Below the pieces are notes generated by a model. The model was not told the DNA's origin. It saw only the letters and a program-made list of their open reading frames with translations, and ran no database searches. Positions 8,401 through 14,132 of a stretch of 15,443 nt of DNA are shown one piece after another (within the stretch, counting starts at the first letter, position 1; each line of letters begins with the position of its first letter). The stretch comes from Pseudomonadota bacterium (GTDB lineage Bacteria > Desulfobacterota > Desulfobulbia > Desulfobulbales > DAOVYS01). The stretch spans positions 1-15,443 of the forward strand of contig DAOVYS010000033.1 in NCBI GenBank assembly GCA_030635485.1. The letters run 5' to 3'. The translations under genes and the position numbers were made by a program.

Positions 8401-8822
8401 CTGAACAGCAGAAGATCATAAGGAAGATGCGTGATCAGAAAGCGATCTTTTTGAACAAAAAAATACTCCTGGTTGACAATGACATGCGAAATCTCTTCTC
8501 ATTGAGAAAGATACTGGAAGAAAGGGGACTCGATGTTCTGGTCGCAAAACACGGCAAAGACGCGCTGAAACGGATAAACGAGCAGCCTGATGTCAATCTC
8601 GTGATCATGGACATCATGATGCCGATTATGGACGGATATGAAGCCATACGCGAAATCAGAAAACAGGAAAAATTCGTCAATCTCCCGATAATCGCCCTGA
8701 TCGCCAAGGCCATGAAGGGGGACCGTGCAAAATGCATCGACTCAGGGGCCAGCGACTACCTGGCCAAACCTGTGGACCCTGACAGGCTTTTTTCAATGCT
8801 TAGGGTAGGGCTTTATGAATAA
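5463..8822 (+). CDS. Soluble hybrid histidine kinase, PAS-HAMP-GAF-HisKA-HATPase-REC-REC-REC
   Basis: A 1119-residue kinase without a signal peptide or membrane segment, so probably cytoplasmic. Order: PAS (about 20-125), with five cysteines at 54, 55, 59, 68 and 73; HAMP-like linker (about 130-170); GAF (about 190-330); long heptad coiled coil (about 340-430); HisKA with FLANMSHELRTPLN (phosphorylated His444); HATPase with the N-box NFLSNGLKFT, DTGIGI and DGTGLGLS; three receivers. REC1 is complete (Glu737-Asp738, Asp781, Ser811, Lys830). REC2 keeps Asp903 and Lys955 but has Ala859-Asn860 in place of the acidic pair. REC3 keeps Asp1050 and Lys1102 but has Asn1006 and, in place of the switch Thr/Ser, Ile1080. 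The start is supported by GAGGA (5450-5454), 8 nt upstream. It heads an operon with the next two genes, and ends in tandem stops TAA TGA. The signal is unknown; the cysteines make redox or metal sensing a guess. Confidence 0.92.
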   Translation: MTDRKHAEPHKGSLKRISWWNNIPTPLFVVDKKFRILFINQACADLAGKKIEECCKARCFELFKTSLCQGEKCTAVRAIRFDQVMVNETTADLPDGKIPVRLTCAPLKDEQGAITGAIEHIVDICDEMRVVEIAKKVSKGDYSVELGDISEEDRMGKALAHMTKIIKEMTDENKEKDRLKNALASLNNIMRGEQEIEALATNIITFVASYIDARIGALYVVLENKALHLIGSYARTPRKGLQSRFTFGEGMVGQAALEMKSILVTHLPDDYIDIRSSLDNSIPSNLLLHPAVFDNNVQGVIELGFFSKTSDKAMEFVEQAGESIAVAIDSALSRLRTGKLLGQTQKQAEMLQRQQGELRVANEELEEHTTELKKSQEKLESQQKELKKTNETLEKNTTELERQKSQIEQKNLELEKTRTMLEEKARALELSSKYKSEFLANMSHELRTPLNSIILLAKLLTENKDGRLDKDDIESAWAIHSSGADLLTLINEVLDLAKIEAGKMDIVIDDIHITDFTESIMSSFRPIATQKGLALNIELAEGLPEYIRSDRHRLKQVMKNFLSNGLKFTTQGAVSLNVGRPEDDPGVRETLSKAGLNPKETIRFSVIDTGIGIAPDKQDLVFHAFQQVDGSTSRQYDGTGLGLSICMELADLLRGTIRLTSMPGEGSTFSLYLAEKIGSHVESVFTEQDQSITPATGATLEIEIPADRASIQRQAIETIKDDRENISPDDKSILIIEDDPNFLKILRDLSHKHGFKYLAAGDGETGLHLADYHEPNAILLDIALPGINGWAVMTRLKDNPKTRHIPIHIISGAEMDLDAMKLGAVDFTTKPIEPPLLDKIFDSLDQIILKSPKELLIVANDPARQRSISEYVENGDIKIIFSLTAKEGYNGVQAGEFDCMILDFETMDHKGEELLDRMKNSGSGRNPPIIVFAERKLSKNEKAAIEKYSLSRVIKHADSVHKLINTTALFLHRVEADLPPEQQKIIRKMRDQKAIFLNKKILLVDNDMRNLFSLRKILEERGLDVLVAKHGKDALKRINEQPDVNLVIMDIMMPIMDGYEAIREIRKQEKFVNLPIIALIAKAMKGDRAKCIDSGASDYLAKPVDPDRLFSMLRVGLYE

Positions 8823-8843
8823 TGAAACGGATTCGCAAAAAAC

Positions 8844-10565
8844 ATGATCCTAACCAGCAAAAAACAAAAGATAAATGTCCTAGCTGTGGATGACAGGCCG
8901 GAGAATCTCATGGCCCTGGAAAAAATCCTCGACAGGAAGGATGTGAACTTTGTCAAGGCGCTGTCCGGTAACGAGGCCCTAAGCCTTCTCCTGGAATATG
9001 ATTTTGCCCTTATTCTCCTTGACGTCCAGATGCCTGAAATGGACGGATTTGAAACAGCGGAACTGATACGGGGAACCGCGGAGACAAGGCAGATCCCCAT
9101 TATCTTCGTAACAGCCATCAGCAAAGACCCGGAGCATGTGTTTAGAGGTTATAAGATAGGGGCTGTGGATTACCTCTTAAAACCGCTCAACCCGGATGTC
9201 ATCAGGAGCAAGGTCAACGTATTTCTCGATCTGTACAGCCACAAAAAGGAGCTTGAAAAAAAGACCTTGGAACTGGAAAATACAGTGGCCAAACTGGAGA
9301 CGTCGAAACAGGTGATTGAAAAACAGAACGTTATCTTGCGCGACCTCTCAATAAAAGACGGGCTTACGGGCATGTTCAATCACCGACACATGGAAAACAT
9401 CCTGGAACAGGAGTTCAGCCGTGCCCAGAGGTACCACACGGATCTGTCGTGCCTGATCATGGATCTCGACTATTTCAAGGTGGTGAACGACACATTCGGC
9501 CACGGCTTCGGGGACTTCGTGCTCAAAGAATTTGCCTCGCGCGTACGCAGAGACGCAAGGGAATCAGATGTCGTGTTCCGTTACGGAGGGGAAGAATTCA
9601 TGGTGCTCCTCCCGCAGAGCGACAAATTCGATGCCGAAAACGCGGCGGAAAAATTCCGCAAGGTATGCGAAGAAACCCCCTTTGATAACGGCTTATATTC
9701 AACCTCGCTCACTGTAAGCGTAGGGACGGCTTCACTGTATGAACATCATCCTAAAAAACCCAATGACCTGCTGGCATTTGCCGACAAGGCCCTTTACAGG
9801 GCAAAGTCCGATGGAAGAAACCGGGTCAGAACCTACCTCGGTGACCAGGAACGTGCATATATCAGAGGAAAAGAGGTAAAGGGCAGAGGCATCAATTACT
9901 TAAAGGAACACCTTTCAGCCGTCCTGGACAGGACCAAAAAATCATGCCTCTCTTCAATCGAACTCCTGGTGAAAAACTCGATACACGGCTCCAGCGCCAA
10001 AAAACACAGCGACCGGACACTGCGGTACATCGGCGATCTCGGGACCAGACTACACCTTCCTGAAGACATTGTTATGACATTTCAGCGGGCAGCCATTCTT
10101 CACGACTCCTTTAATGCCTTTCTCTCTCAGGCCCTGTTTTCCAAGGCCGGCTCACTGGACTCTGAAGAAAGAGCTGCTGTCAGAAAACAGCCGTATATGC
10201 TGGCCGACCTGACCGATTATTTCGACTTTTTTGCCAATGAAAGATCGGTCCTGCTCCATCATCATGAGAACTACGATGGATCCGGCTACCCGGAAGGGCT
10301 TAAGGGAGAACAGATCCCTCTCGGGGCCAGGATGTTCTCAATCGCCGACGCGCTGGTTGCAATGACATCTGCAAGACCATACCGCGAACGCCTTTCAGGC
10401 GAGCAGGTGATATCGGAACTCGTGGAAAATGCGGGTACTCAGTTCGATCCCGTGCTGGTCTCGATTTTCCTTGATATCATAACCGAAAATGAGATCCTGC
10501 AAGTGGACGATGATATAATGACAAATGCAAAAGAAAAGGTCAGGAGCAAAATAGACGGAAACTGA
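8844..10565 (+). CDS. Response regulator with REC, GGDEF and degenerate HD-GYP domains
   Basis: 573 residues. REC (about 10-125) has VDDRPEN, phosphoacceptor Asp60 in LLDVQMPEMDG and a conserved Lys in LLKPL. A coiled linker (about 128-170) leads to GGDEF (about 172-335) with DGLTGMFNH, DLDYFKVVNDTFGHGFGD, the active-site GGEEF at 248-252 and an intact RxxD I-site (RESD, 239-242), so an active, feedback-inhibited diguanylate cyclase is expected. The HD-GYP region (about 375-545) keeps His420-Asp421, HHHE (472-475), GSGYP and ARPYR, but the usual HDxGK reads HDSFN and the His-Pro after it reads QPY. Phosphodiesterase activity is therefore doubtful. It starts 21 nt after the kinase stop, in the same frame, behind tandem stop codons, with a weak Shine-Dalgarno. 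It is the probable phosphorelay partner of the kinase. Confidence 0.92.
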   Translation: MILTSKKQKINVLAVDDRPENLMALEKILDRKDVNFVKALSGNEALSLLLEYDFALILLDVQMPEMDGFETAELIRGTAETRQIPIIFVTAISKDPEHVFRGYKIGAVDYLLKPLNPDVIRSKVNVFLDLYSHKKELEKKTLELENTVAKLETSKQVIEKQNVILRDLSIKDGLTGMFNHRHMENILEQEFSRAQRYHTDLSCLIMDLDYFKVVNDTFGHGFGDFVLKEFASRVRRDARESDVVFRYGGEEFMVLLPQSDKFDAENAAEKFRKVCEETPFDNGLYSTSLTVSVGTASLYEHHPKKPNDLLAFADKALYRAKSDGRNRVRTYLGDQERAYIRGKEVKGRGINYLKEHLSAVLDRTKKSCLSSIELLVKNSIHGSSAKKHSDRTLRYIGDLGTRLHLPEDIVMTFQRAAILHDSFNAFLSQALFSKAGSLDSEERAAVRKQPYMLADLTDYFDFFANERSVLLHHHENYDGSGYPEGLKGEQIPLGARMFSIADALVAMTSARPYRERLSGEQVISELVENAGTQFDPVLVSIFLDIITENEILQVDDDIMTNAKEKVRSKIDGN

Positions 10566-10590
10566 CATAAATACTTACCCGGGTGACCAT

Positions 10591-11475
10591 ATGAACAAAA
10601 ATACGCTCTCAGTACTTGCAGACAGAATCAAGTCCTTCCCTCCTCTGCCCAGCATCGTGACCCAGGTATTAAAGATCACGTCGGATCCGGAGAGTTCATC
10701 CAGGGACCTCTTAAAGGTTATCCGCCCGGACCAGTCTCTTGCAACCGCTATTCTCAAAATGGCCAACTCCACATTTTTCGGCCTTACACGAACGGTCAGC
10801 TCCCTGGAGCAGGCCCTGACCGTTCTAGGCTACACTGAAACCAGAAACCTGGTCCTGGCAAAGTCGGTGTTCAGTAGTTTCAAGGGTATGAAAAACTCCG
10901 GGACATTTGACGTCCGGAAATTCTGGGAGCACTCCTTTCTCTGCGGAATTGCGGCAAAGATAATCTCCCCGGAGGCAGGGGAGACAGCAAATGAACTTTT
11001 TGTGGCAGGTCTGATCCACGATATCGGAAAACTCGTCATTTTAATAGCCATGCCCGAGAAATTTGAACAGATAATCAAGGCCTCGCCAACCGGATACAGA
11101 ACGTTTCAGGCAGAACAATCCATTATTGATTTAACACACGATCAGGTCGGCATGAACCTCTTGAAAAGATGGATGTTTCCAAACTCCCTGACAACGGCGG
11201 CCGGATTTCACCACACTCCGGGCAAAGCGGCAGGCGAACACGTCCTCTTCCCGCTAATGGTTCATATTGCCGACCTGCTCGCCCACTCGATCGAGTCGAC
11301 CGGTAACGACCAACCCGACCCTGAGATTGAAGAGGCCCTATTCAATACGGCATTATTTGAGCAGTGCGGTTCGCACGGACTGAGATGGGACGATTCGGTT
11401 ATCAGAGGATTTCAGGTCGAGCTGAAAAGAGAAAAGGAAGAAGAGGCAGGCGTCCTGGCCATACTCATGTCATGA
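10591..11475 (+). CDS. HDOD domain signalling protein
   Basis: A 294-residue protein covered by a single HDOD domain (roughly 15-210), beginning FPPLPSIVTQVLKI, with IRPDQSLATAILKMANS and VSSLEQALTVLG, all typical. Unlike many HDOD proteins it keeps metal-site-like residues: LIHDIGKL and GFHHTP. HDOD proteins are output or scaffold proteins in bacterial signalling and are often encoded with GGDEF/HD-GYP regulators and hybrid kinases; their biochemical activity is generally unknown. It starts 25 nt after the preceding gene, with GGGTGA a few bases before the ATG, and is the last gene of the operon. The tail (about 230-294) is charged and not recognised. No catalytic activity can be claimed. 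Confidence 0.9.
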   Translation: MNKNTLSVLADRIKSFPPLPSIVTQVLKITSDPESSSRDLLKVIRPDQSLATAILKMANSTFFGLTRTVSSLEQALTVLGYTETRNLVLAKSVFSSFKGMKNSGTFDVRKFWEHSFLCGIAAKIISPEAGETANELFVAGLIHDIGKLVILIAMPEKFEQIIKASPTGYRTFQAEQSIIDLTHDQVGMNLLKRWMFPNSLTTAAGFHHTPGKAAGEHVLFPLMVHIADLLAHSIESTGNDQPDPEIEEALFNTALFEQCGSHGLRWDDSVIRGFQVELKREKEEEAGVLAILMS

Positions 11476-11529
11476 TAACTCTATGCTGAATTTTTTTGTA
11501 ATTGATGAATAAAATAACCTAAAATATTA

Positions 11530-11575
11530 CCGTTAAGATAACCGATAACGGGATGATAAACACCATGATCGGTTA
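11530..11575. repeat. Inverted repeats between convergent genes
   Basis: TAACCGAT (11539-11546) pairs with ATCGGTTA (11568-11575), and an alternative stem CCGTTA (11530-11535) pairs with TAACGG (11546-11551). The two overlap and exclude each other. No T-run follows, so it is not a standard terminator, but its position between the HDOD gene and the oppositely oriented toxin gene suits a 3'-end structure. Confidence 0.4.
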
Positions 11576-11589
11576 CGTTCGCCCTTTAA

Positions 11590-11871
11590 TTATCTTTTCT
11601 TCAAATACGATTTCAGGCCCCGATAATAATTTTCATGGGGGCCTATCATGATTAGTTCGATATCTTCTCCAACCATTCGATATGACAATAAAAATTGTGT
11701 GCTTTGTACTTTGAATTTATGCACAAAAATACCCCTCAAATCGCCTTTTTTTTCAGAACCGAGTGAGGGGTTTTGAATGATTTTCCTGATTTCATTGTCT
11801 AATTCTAATTTTTCTTTTTTTTTGAATTTCTTTATCTTCTTCCCGAAGGAACTTGACAGATAAACTTTCAT
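11590..11871 (-). CDS. RelE/ParE-type toxin
   Basis: A basic 93-residue protein of the RelE/ParE superfamily. These toxins cleave mRNA at the ribosome or poison gyrase; which applies here cannot be read from sequence. It starts MKVYLSSSFGKKIKKF and ends with the family pattern IELIMIGPHENYYRGLK, with the strand YRMVGEDIELIMIG before it. I placed the start at 11871 because GAGGGG, overlapping the antitoxin stop, lies 3 nt upstream and the family fold begins there. A longer frame from 11925 would add 18 lysine-rich residues overlapping the antitoxin gene. It is the second gene after its antitoxin, separated by 7 nt. Base composition is more AT-rich than in the + strand operons, which fits acquisition by transfer. 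Confidence 0.85.
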   Translation of the reverse strand: MKVYLSSSFGKKIKKFKKKEKLELDNEIRKIIQNPSLGSEKKGDLRGIFVHKFKVQSTQFLLSYRMVGEDIELIMIGPHENYYRGLKSYLKKR

Positions 11872-11878
11872 AGTCCCC

Positions 11879-12097
11879 TCAACCAAATTGATATTCTTCT
11901 TTTTCTTCCTGGTCCAATTCCGCAACCCCTATAAATATTTCTTTTATCAAATCATAGGTTAGATCTGGGTTTTCCTCGGCGCACTTACCGACTCTTGCCC
12001 AGTGCTCGATTTGGCCAGTTAAGGATCTGTGGTCTACTTTGCTGTATTTCCTTGCCTCTGTCAGTAAATCGTCCGAAATTCTTACAGCTGTCGGCAT
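11879..12097 (-). CDS. ParD-like antitoxin
   Basis: A 72-residue acidic protein matching the ParD_like antitoxin family. The N-terminal MPTAVRISDDLLTEARKYSK is a ribbon-helix-helix DNA-binding pattern, followed by RSLTGQIEHWARVGKCAEENPDL, which is characteristic of that family. The acidic C-terminus (LDQEEKEEYQ) would bind and neutralise the basic toxin. GGAGG stands 7 nt before the ATG. It is the first gene of the pair. The promoter region carries a perfect 12-bp inverted repeat whose near arm overlaps the start codon, a likely site for autoregulation. Confidence 0.88.
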   Translation of the reverse strand: MPTAVRISDDLLTEARKYSKVDHRSLTGQIEHWARVGKCAEENPDLTYDLIKEIFIGVAELDQEEKEEYQFG

Positions 12098-12169
12098 TTT
12101 GCTACCTCCAAAATTAAATTCGTCTTCCTATTTTTTAATTTTAAGATAAAATTTTTTGTAGCAAAATGC
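12094..12169 (-). promoter_or_regulatory. Promoter and candidate operator of the ParD-like/RelE module
   Basis: GCATTTTGCTAC (12094-12105) and GTAGCAAAATGC (12158-12169) form a perfect 12-bp inverted repeat 52 bp apart. The near arm covers the ATG and part of the ribosome-binding region; the far arm lies in the -35/spacer zone. On the - strand, TTGCAT (12171-12166) and TATCTT (12148-12143), 17 bp apart, form a modest promoter. An inner AT-rich pair (AAAATTAAA at 12110-12118 and TTTAATTTT at 12134-12142) is also present. A looped repressor complex is possible but inferred. Confidence 0.5.
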
Positions 12170-12339
12170 AACTTTTTAAATCCGTATTGCTTTCTTTTTC
12201 AGGCGAACGATTTACATTACCAGCCAGTCCCTGTCAGGAGTGAAGGCAACAGCGCCCCTTCTGGTCCGGTTCCTGGATATGCGGGACATACTTCAGATTA
12301 CAAGTTACCGTTTGTGGCCATGAAGTTCACCCCTTCCCC
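12170..12339. other. Intergenic stretch with small open frames, unassigned
   Basis: No convincing gene. A 25-codon frame on the - strand (starting MSRISRNRTRRGAVAF) and an overlapping + strand frame ending in RLWP at 12322 look faintly protein-like, but neither has a ribosome-binding site. It directly follows the truncated end of the RAYT gene and may be debris of an element that replaced the RAYT 3' end. Confidence 0.3.
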
Positions 12340-12753
12340 TCATATAAAATCATCCAGTCTCTTTACAAGGCGTGCCCGTAACGGATTCCGGTGAATGTAA
12401 CGTAATACTTCAAGAAGATGGCTGTCGGAATCAACAAGCACTGCCTTGTATCTGCCGCGAAACAACGGCCCGTCTTTTTTGTGGCCACGGTTGAATCGCT
12501 GAGTATAGACACCATTAATGTGCCGCATGCAGCGGGAAAGATTGCCATCTGGGCTATGGACCAGTAAATGGTAGTGATTTGACATCAAACAATATGCAGA
12601 AACCTCAAGACCCCACCCGTCTGAAGTCTCCTGAAGGACCTTGATAAATGATTCATAGTCCCCACGAGACATGAAAATCTTCTGCCTTCTTCTGCCACGG
12701 TTCATGACATGATACCAGGCACCGGGATATTCTATGCGTAAAGGTCTTGACAT
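12340..12753 (-). pseudogene. REP-associated tyrosine transposase (RAYT, Y1/IS200-like), C-terminally truncated
   Basis: A 137-residue Y1-transposase-like protein. It opens with MSRPLRIEYPGAWYHVMNRG, has the HUH-type metal site His60-Tyr61-His62 in LMSNHYHLLVHS, then PLFRGRYKAVLVD, and the likely catalytic tyrosine Tyr119 in LRYIHRNPLRARLV. Related RAYTs run on past this point with a YxWSS motif and a C-terminal region, often to more than 200 residues. Here the frame stops after KRLDDFI, so the C-terminal part is missing. The catalytic core is complete, so activity cannot be excluded. I chose the ATG at 12753 because AAGGA (12761-12765) lies 7 nt upstream; a longer frame from 12789 would add 12 unrelated residues. 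The 5' region is duplicated at 13541-13632. Confidence 0.85.
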
Positions 12754-12811
12754 GGTTTTATCCTTAACAAACCGCATGAAAAAAGGCAACGGTAGACGTG
12801 ACCCCTTTTTC
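12720..12811 (-). repeat. Direct repeat copy 1: RAYT leader and first codons
   Basis: 12720-12775 is identical over 56 bp to 13541-13596, and the similarity continues with a few mismatches to 12811 (13632 in the other copy). It covers the RAYT upstream sequence, the AAGGA ribosome-binding site, the start codon and about the first 11 codons. Both copies have the same orientation and flank the BrnT/BrnA module. Confidence 0.9.
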
Positions 12812-12870
12812 TTCTATTTACTTACTTCTGGATGTCCCGCTTCTGTCCGTTGAGTAGTGGGTAGGTTGAG

Positions 12871-13128
12871 TTATACGTTATGTGGCAAATGTTCACTTAG
12901 CCACATTTTCATCAGTGATTGATAGGGGACATCTCGTTTATTTGCTTCTACTTTGATTTGTGCCAACATAGATTCTGGTAGCCTTAAAGAGATTGCCCTA
13001 GTCGTTGGTTTCAGGCTAGGAAAGACAGCTTGCTCTGCTTTGCTCCAGTCAAGATAGTCACTTGAGTCATTTTCTTCCCAAAAAGCCCTTTCTTCTGATT
13101 CTGTTTTAAATTTAGGAATTTTTTTCAT
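12871..13128 (-). CDS. brnA: BrnA-type antitoxin (CopG/ribbon-helix-helix)
   Basis: An 85-residue antitoxin. It starts KKIPKFKTESEERAFWEEND, continues with SSDYLDWSKA and VFPSLKPTTRAISLRLPESM, then the ribbon-helix-helix tail with KRDVPYQSLMKMWLSEHL, as in the CopG-antitoxin/BrnA family. It should bind BrnT and repress the shared promoter. Its start overlaps the end of brnT by 17 bp, and an AGGAG lies about 10 nt upstream inside brnT, so it has a proper ribosome-binding site while brnT does not. This would favour antitoxin excess. The order, toxin first, is normal for BrnTA. The module is flanked by direct repeats derived from the RAYT gene. Confidence 0.88.
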   Translation of the reverse strand: MKKIPKFKTESEERAFWEENDSSDYLDWSKAEQAVFPSLKPTTRAISLRLPESMLAQIKVEANKRDVPYQSLMKMWLSEHLPHNV

Positions 13129-13408
13129 AACTCTTTCTCTCCTTTTTATGCATAGGTCTGGCAGAGATTACCCTGATTTGATTTATTCGAATTGTGAAGG
13201 TTATATGCAATTTTCGATTGTTGTCAGTTCTACCCAAAGCATGAAATCTCATCTCTTTTTGCGAGTGGATTTTATCCTCAAGCAATAATAGTGGCTGATT
13301 AAAAAACACTTGTTCCGTTTCTTCCTTCGAAACATTGTGCTTGTCAGAGCTTTTACGTTCATTGCCATAATCCCACTGAAACTGTTTTGGTTCTTTTATT
13401 TCTATCAT
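13112..13408 (-). CDS. brnT: BrnT-type ribonuclease toxin
   Basis: A 98-residue protein of the BrnT family, RelE-like ribonucleases that inhibit translation. Visible signatures are FQWDYGNERKSSDKHNVSKE, EETEQVFFNQPLLLLEDKIHS, ALGRTDNNRKLHITFTIR and IRVISARPMHKKERKSYE. The length is normal. The only possible Met start before the conserved FQWD segment is the ATG at 13408. No Shine-Dalgarno precedes it, and the -10 element ends 6 nt upstream, so the message is probably leaderless or nearly so. An 8-bp inverted repeat covers the -10 region, a likely BrnA/BrnTA operator. It is the first gene of the pair and overlaps brnA by 17 bp. Confidence 0.9.
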   Translation of the reverse strand: MIEIKEPKQFQWDYGNERKSSDKHNVSKEETEQVFFNQPLLLLEDKIHSQKEMRFHALGRTDNNRKLHITFTIRINQIRVISARPMHKKERKSYEKNS

Positions 13409-13410
13409 AA

Positions 13411-13443
13411 TTGTATATTAATACCATATACAAAGATTGTCAA
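13411..13443 (-). promoter_or_regulatory. brnTA promoter with overlapping operator palindrome
   Basis: On the - strand TTGACA (13443-13438) and TAATAT (13420-13415) are 17 bp apart, and the brnT ATG begins 6 nt after the -10. TTGTATAT (13411-13418) and ATATACAA (13426-13433) form a perfect 8-bp inverted repeat around the -10 element, well placed for repression by the antitoxin. Confidence 0.65.
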
Positions 13444-13574
13444 TCCCCTAATCCCAAGCCGCAGCACCACGAAAGCTTAGGGTGGACTGGGGTCTGTCTA
13501 CGGGTCTGGGGTCGGGCCCCGATCCCACCGAACCCAATCCCACCGGGATATTCTATGCGTAAAGGTCTTGACAT
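13440..13574 (-). pseudogene. RAYT 5' remnant fused to unrelated sequence (44-codon chimeric frame)
   Basis: The frame starts at the ATG equivalent to that of the RAYT gene, with the same AAGGA 7 nt upstream, and reads MSRPLRIEYPG before leaving the repeat. It then continues in frame through G-rich sequence (GIGFGGIGARPQ...) to a TGA whose bases overlap the -35 box of brnTA. The first part is a genuine RAYT fragment; the rest is probably not a functional protein. Confidence 0.6.
13480..13541. other. Back-to-back G-quadruplex-forming tracts on opposite strands
   Basis: On the + strand, G-tracts lie at 13480-13482, 13489-13492, 13502-13504, 13508-13511 and 13514-13516. From 13517 the strand bias flips: C-tracts at 13517-13520, 13524-13526, 13533-13535 and 13539-13541 give a - strand motif with loops of 3, 6 and 3 nt. 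The last C-tract ends at 13541, the first base of the RAYT repeat copy 2. Confidence 0.55.
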
Positions 13575-13632
13575 GGTTTTATCCTTAACAAACCGCGCAA
13601 CAAAAGTCAACGGTAGACTTGACCCCTTTGTG
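13541..13632 (-). repeat. Direct repeat copy 2: RAYT leader and first codons
   Basis: Identical to 12720-12775 over 56 bp and similar out to 13632. It contains AAGTC (13604-13608) and GACTT (13616-13620), a small hairpin that is imperfect in copy 1. A tandem CTTTGTGAC/CTTTGTGAT repeat follows its outer end. The stretch from here to 13703 holds no gene I can support. Confidence 0.88.
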
Positions 13633-13703
13633 ACCTTTGTGATGGACCTCTTTTTATTCTACCTTTTTATTTTCTTATAATAATGGAAGTTCTCAACGTC
13701 CAC

Positions 13704-14132
13704 TCAAGCGTTTGGTTGGCCAAGGTACTCGCTCCGAAGTCCTGAATTTATGGCCGCATTTAATTGTCTTCTATCTGAAGTGATAAATAAATCTGCCTTC
13801 CACTCCAGAGCACAAGCGACATGTAAGGCGTCCATAGCACGTAATACATTGCTCTCCAAAAGTTTGACTGAGCGTGAAATAACTGCAGGAGTGACCTGAA
13901 GAACAGTTGCATCACGGACATCGTCCAGCAATTGTCTCTTAGCCTCTCGGTAGTTTCTGTCAGTCAAGGCGTGTTCTCTCAATCGCCGATTTAGACCGGA
14001 AACGATCTCAGGGACTGAGATAATACAGAGAGCCAACTCAGAAGCATGCTGAAGCAAATCATCAAGTTTGTGGCTGCCGACTTCTTGTATGTATCTTTTG
14101 GCAAATGAAGAAGAATCAACTGAGAGCCTCAT
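13704..14132 (-). CDS. PIN-domain (VapC-like) toxin ribonuclease
   Basis: A 142-residue PIN-domain protein. The four acidic metal-binding residues expected of a VapC-type ribonuclease are present: Asp6 in LSVDSSSF, Glu42 in SVPEIVSGL, Asp101 in RAMDALHVACA and Asp120 in FITSDRRQL. All are in the usual spacing, so an active nuclease is expected; the RNA target is unknown. It is second in a pair, overlapping the antitoxin by 4 nt (ATGA), which indicates translational coupling. Pairing of a PIN toxin with a Phd-type rather than a VapB/AbrB-type antitoxin is a known combination. Confidence 0.9.
   Translation of the reverse strand: MRLSVDSSSFAKRYIQEVGSHKLDDLLQHASELALCIISVPEIVSGLNRRLREHALTDRNYREAKRQLLDDVRDATVLQVTPAVISRSVKLLESNVLRAMDALHVACALEWKADLFITSDRRQLNAAINSGLRSEYLGQPNA

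Noticed and set aside
11872..11925. Longer toxin start adding 18 residues
   Set aside because: It would overlap the antitoxin gene by 47 bp and add a lysine-rich leader absent from the family, while MKVYL at 11871 has GAGGGG just upstream.
13411..13680. An 89-codon + strand open frame
   Set aside because: It runs through the brnTA promoter palindrome, the G-rich tracts and the RAYT leader repeat on the opposite strand, has no ribosome-binding site and resembles no protein; it is a by-product of composition.
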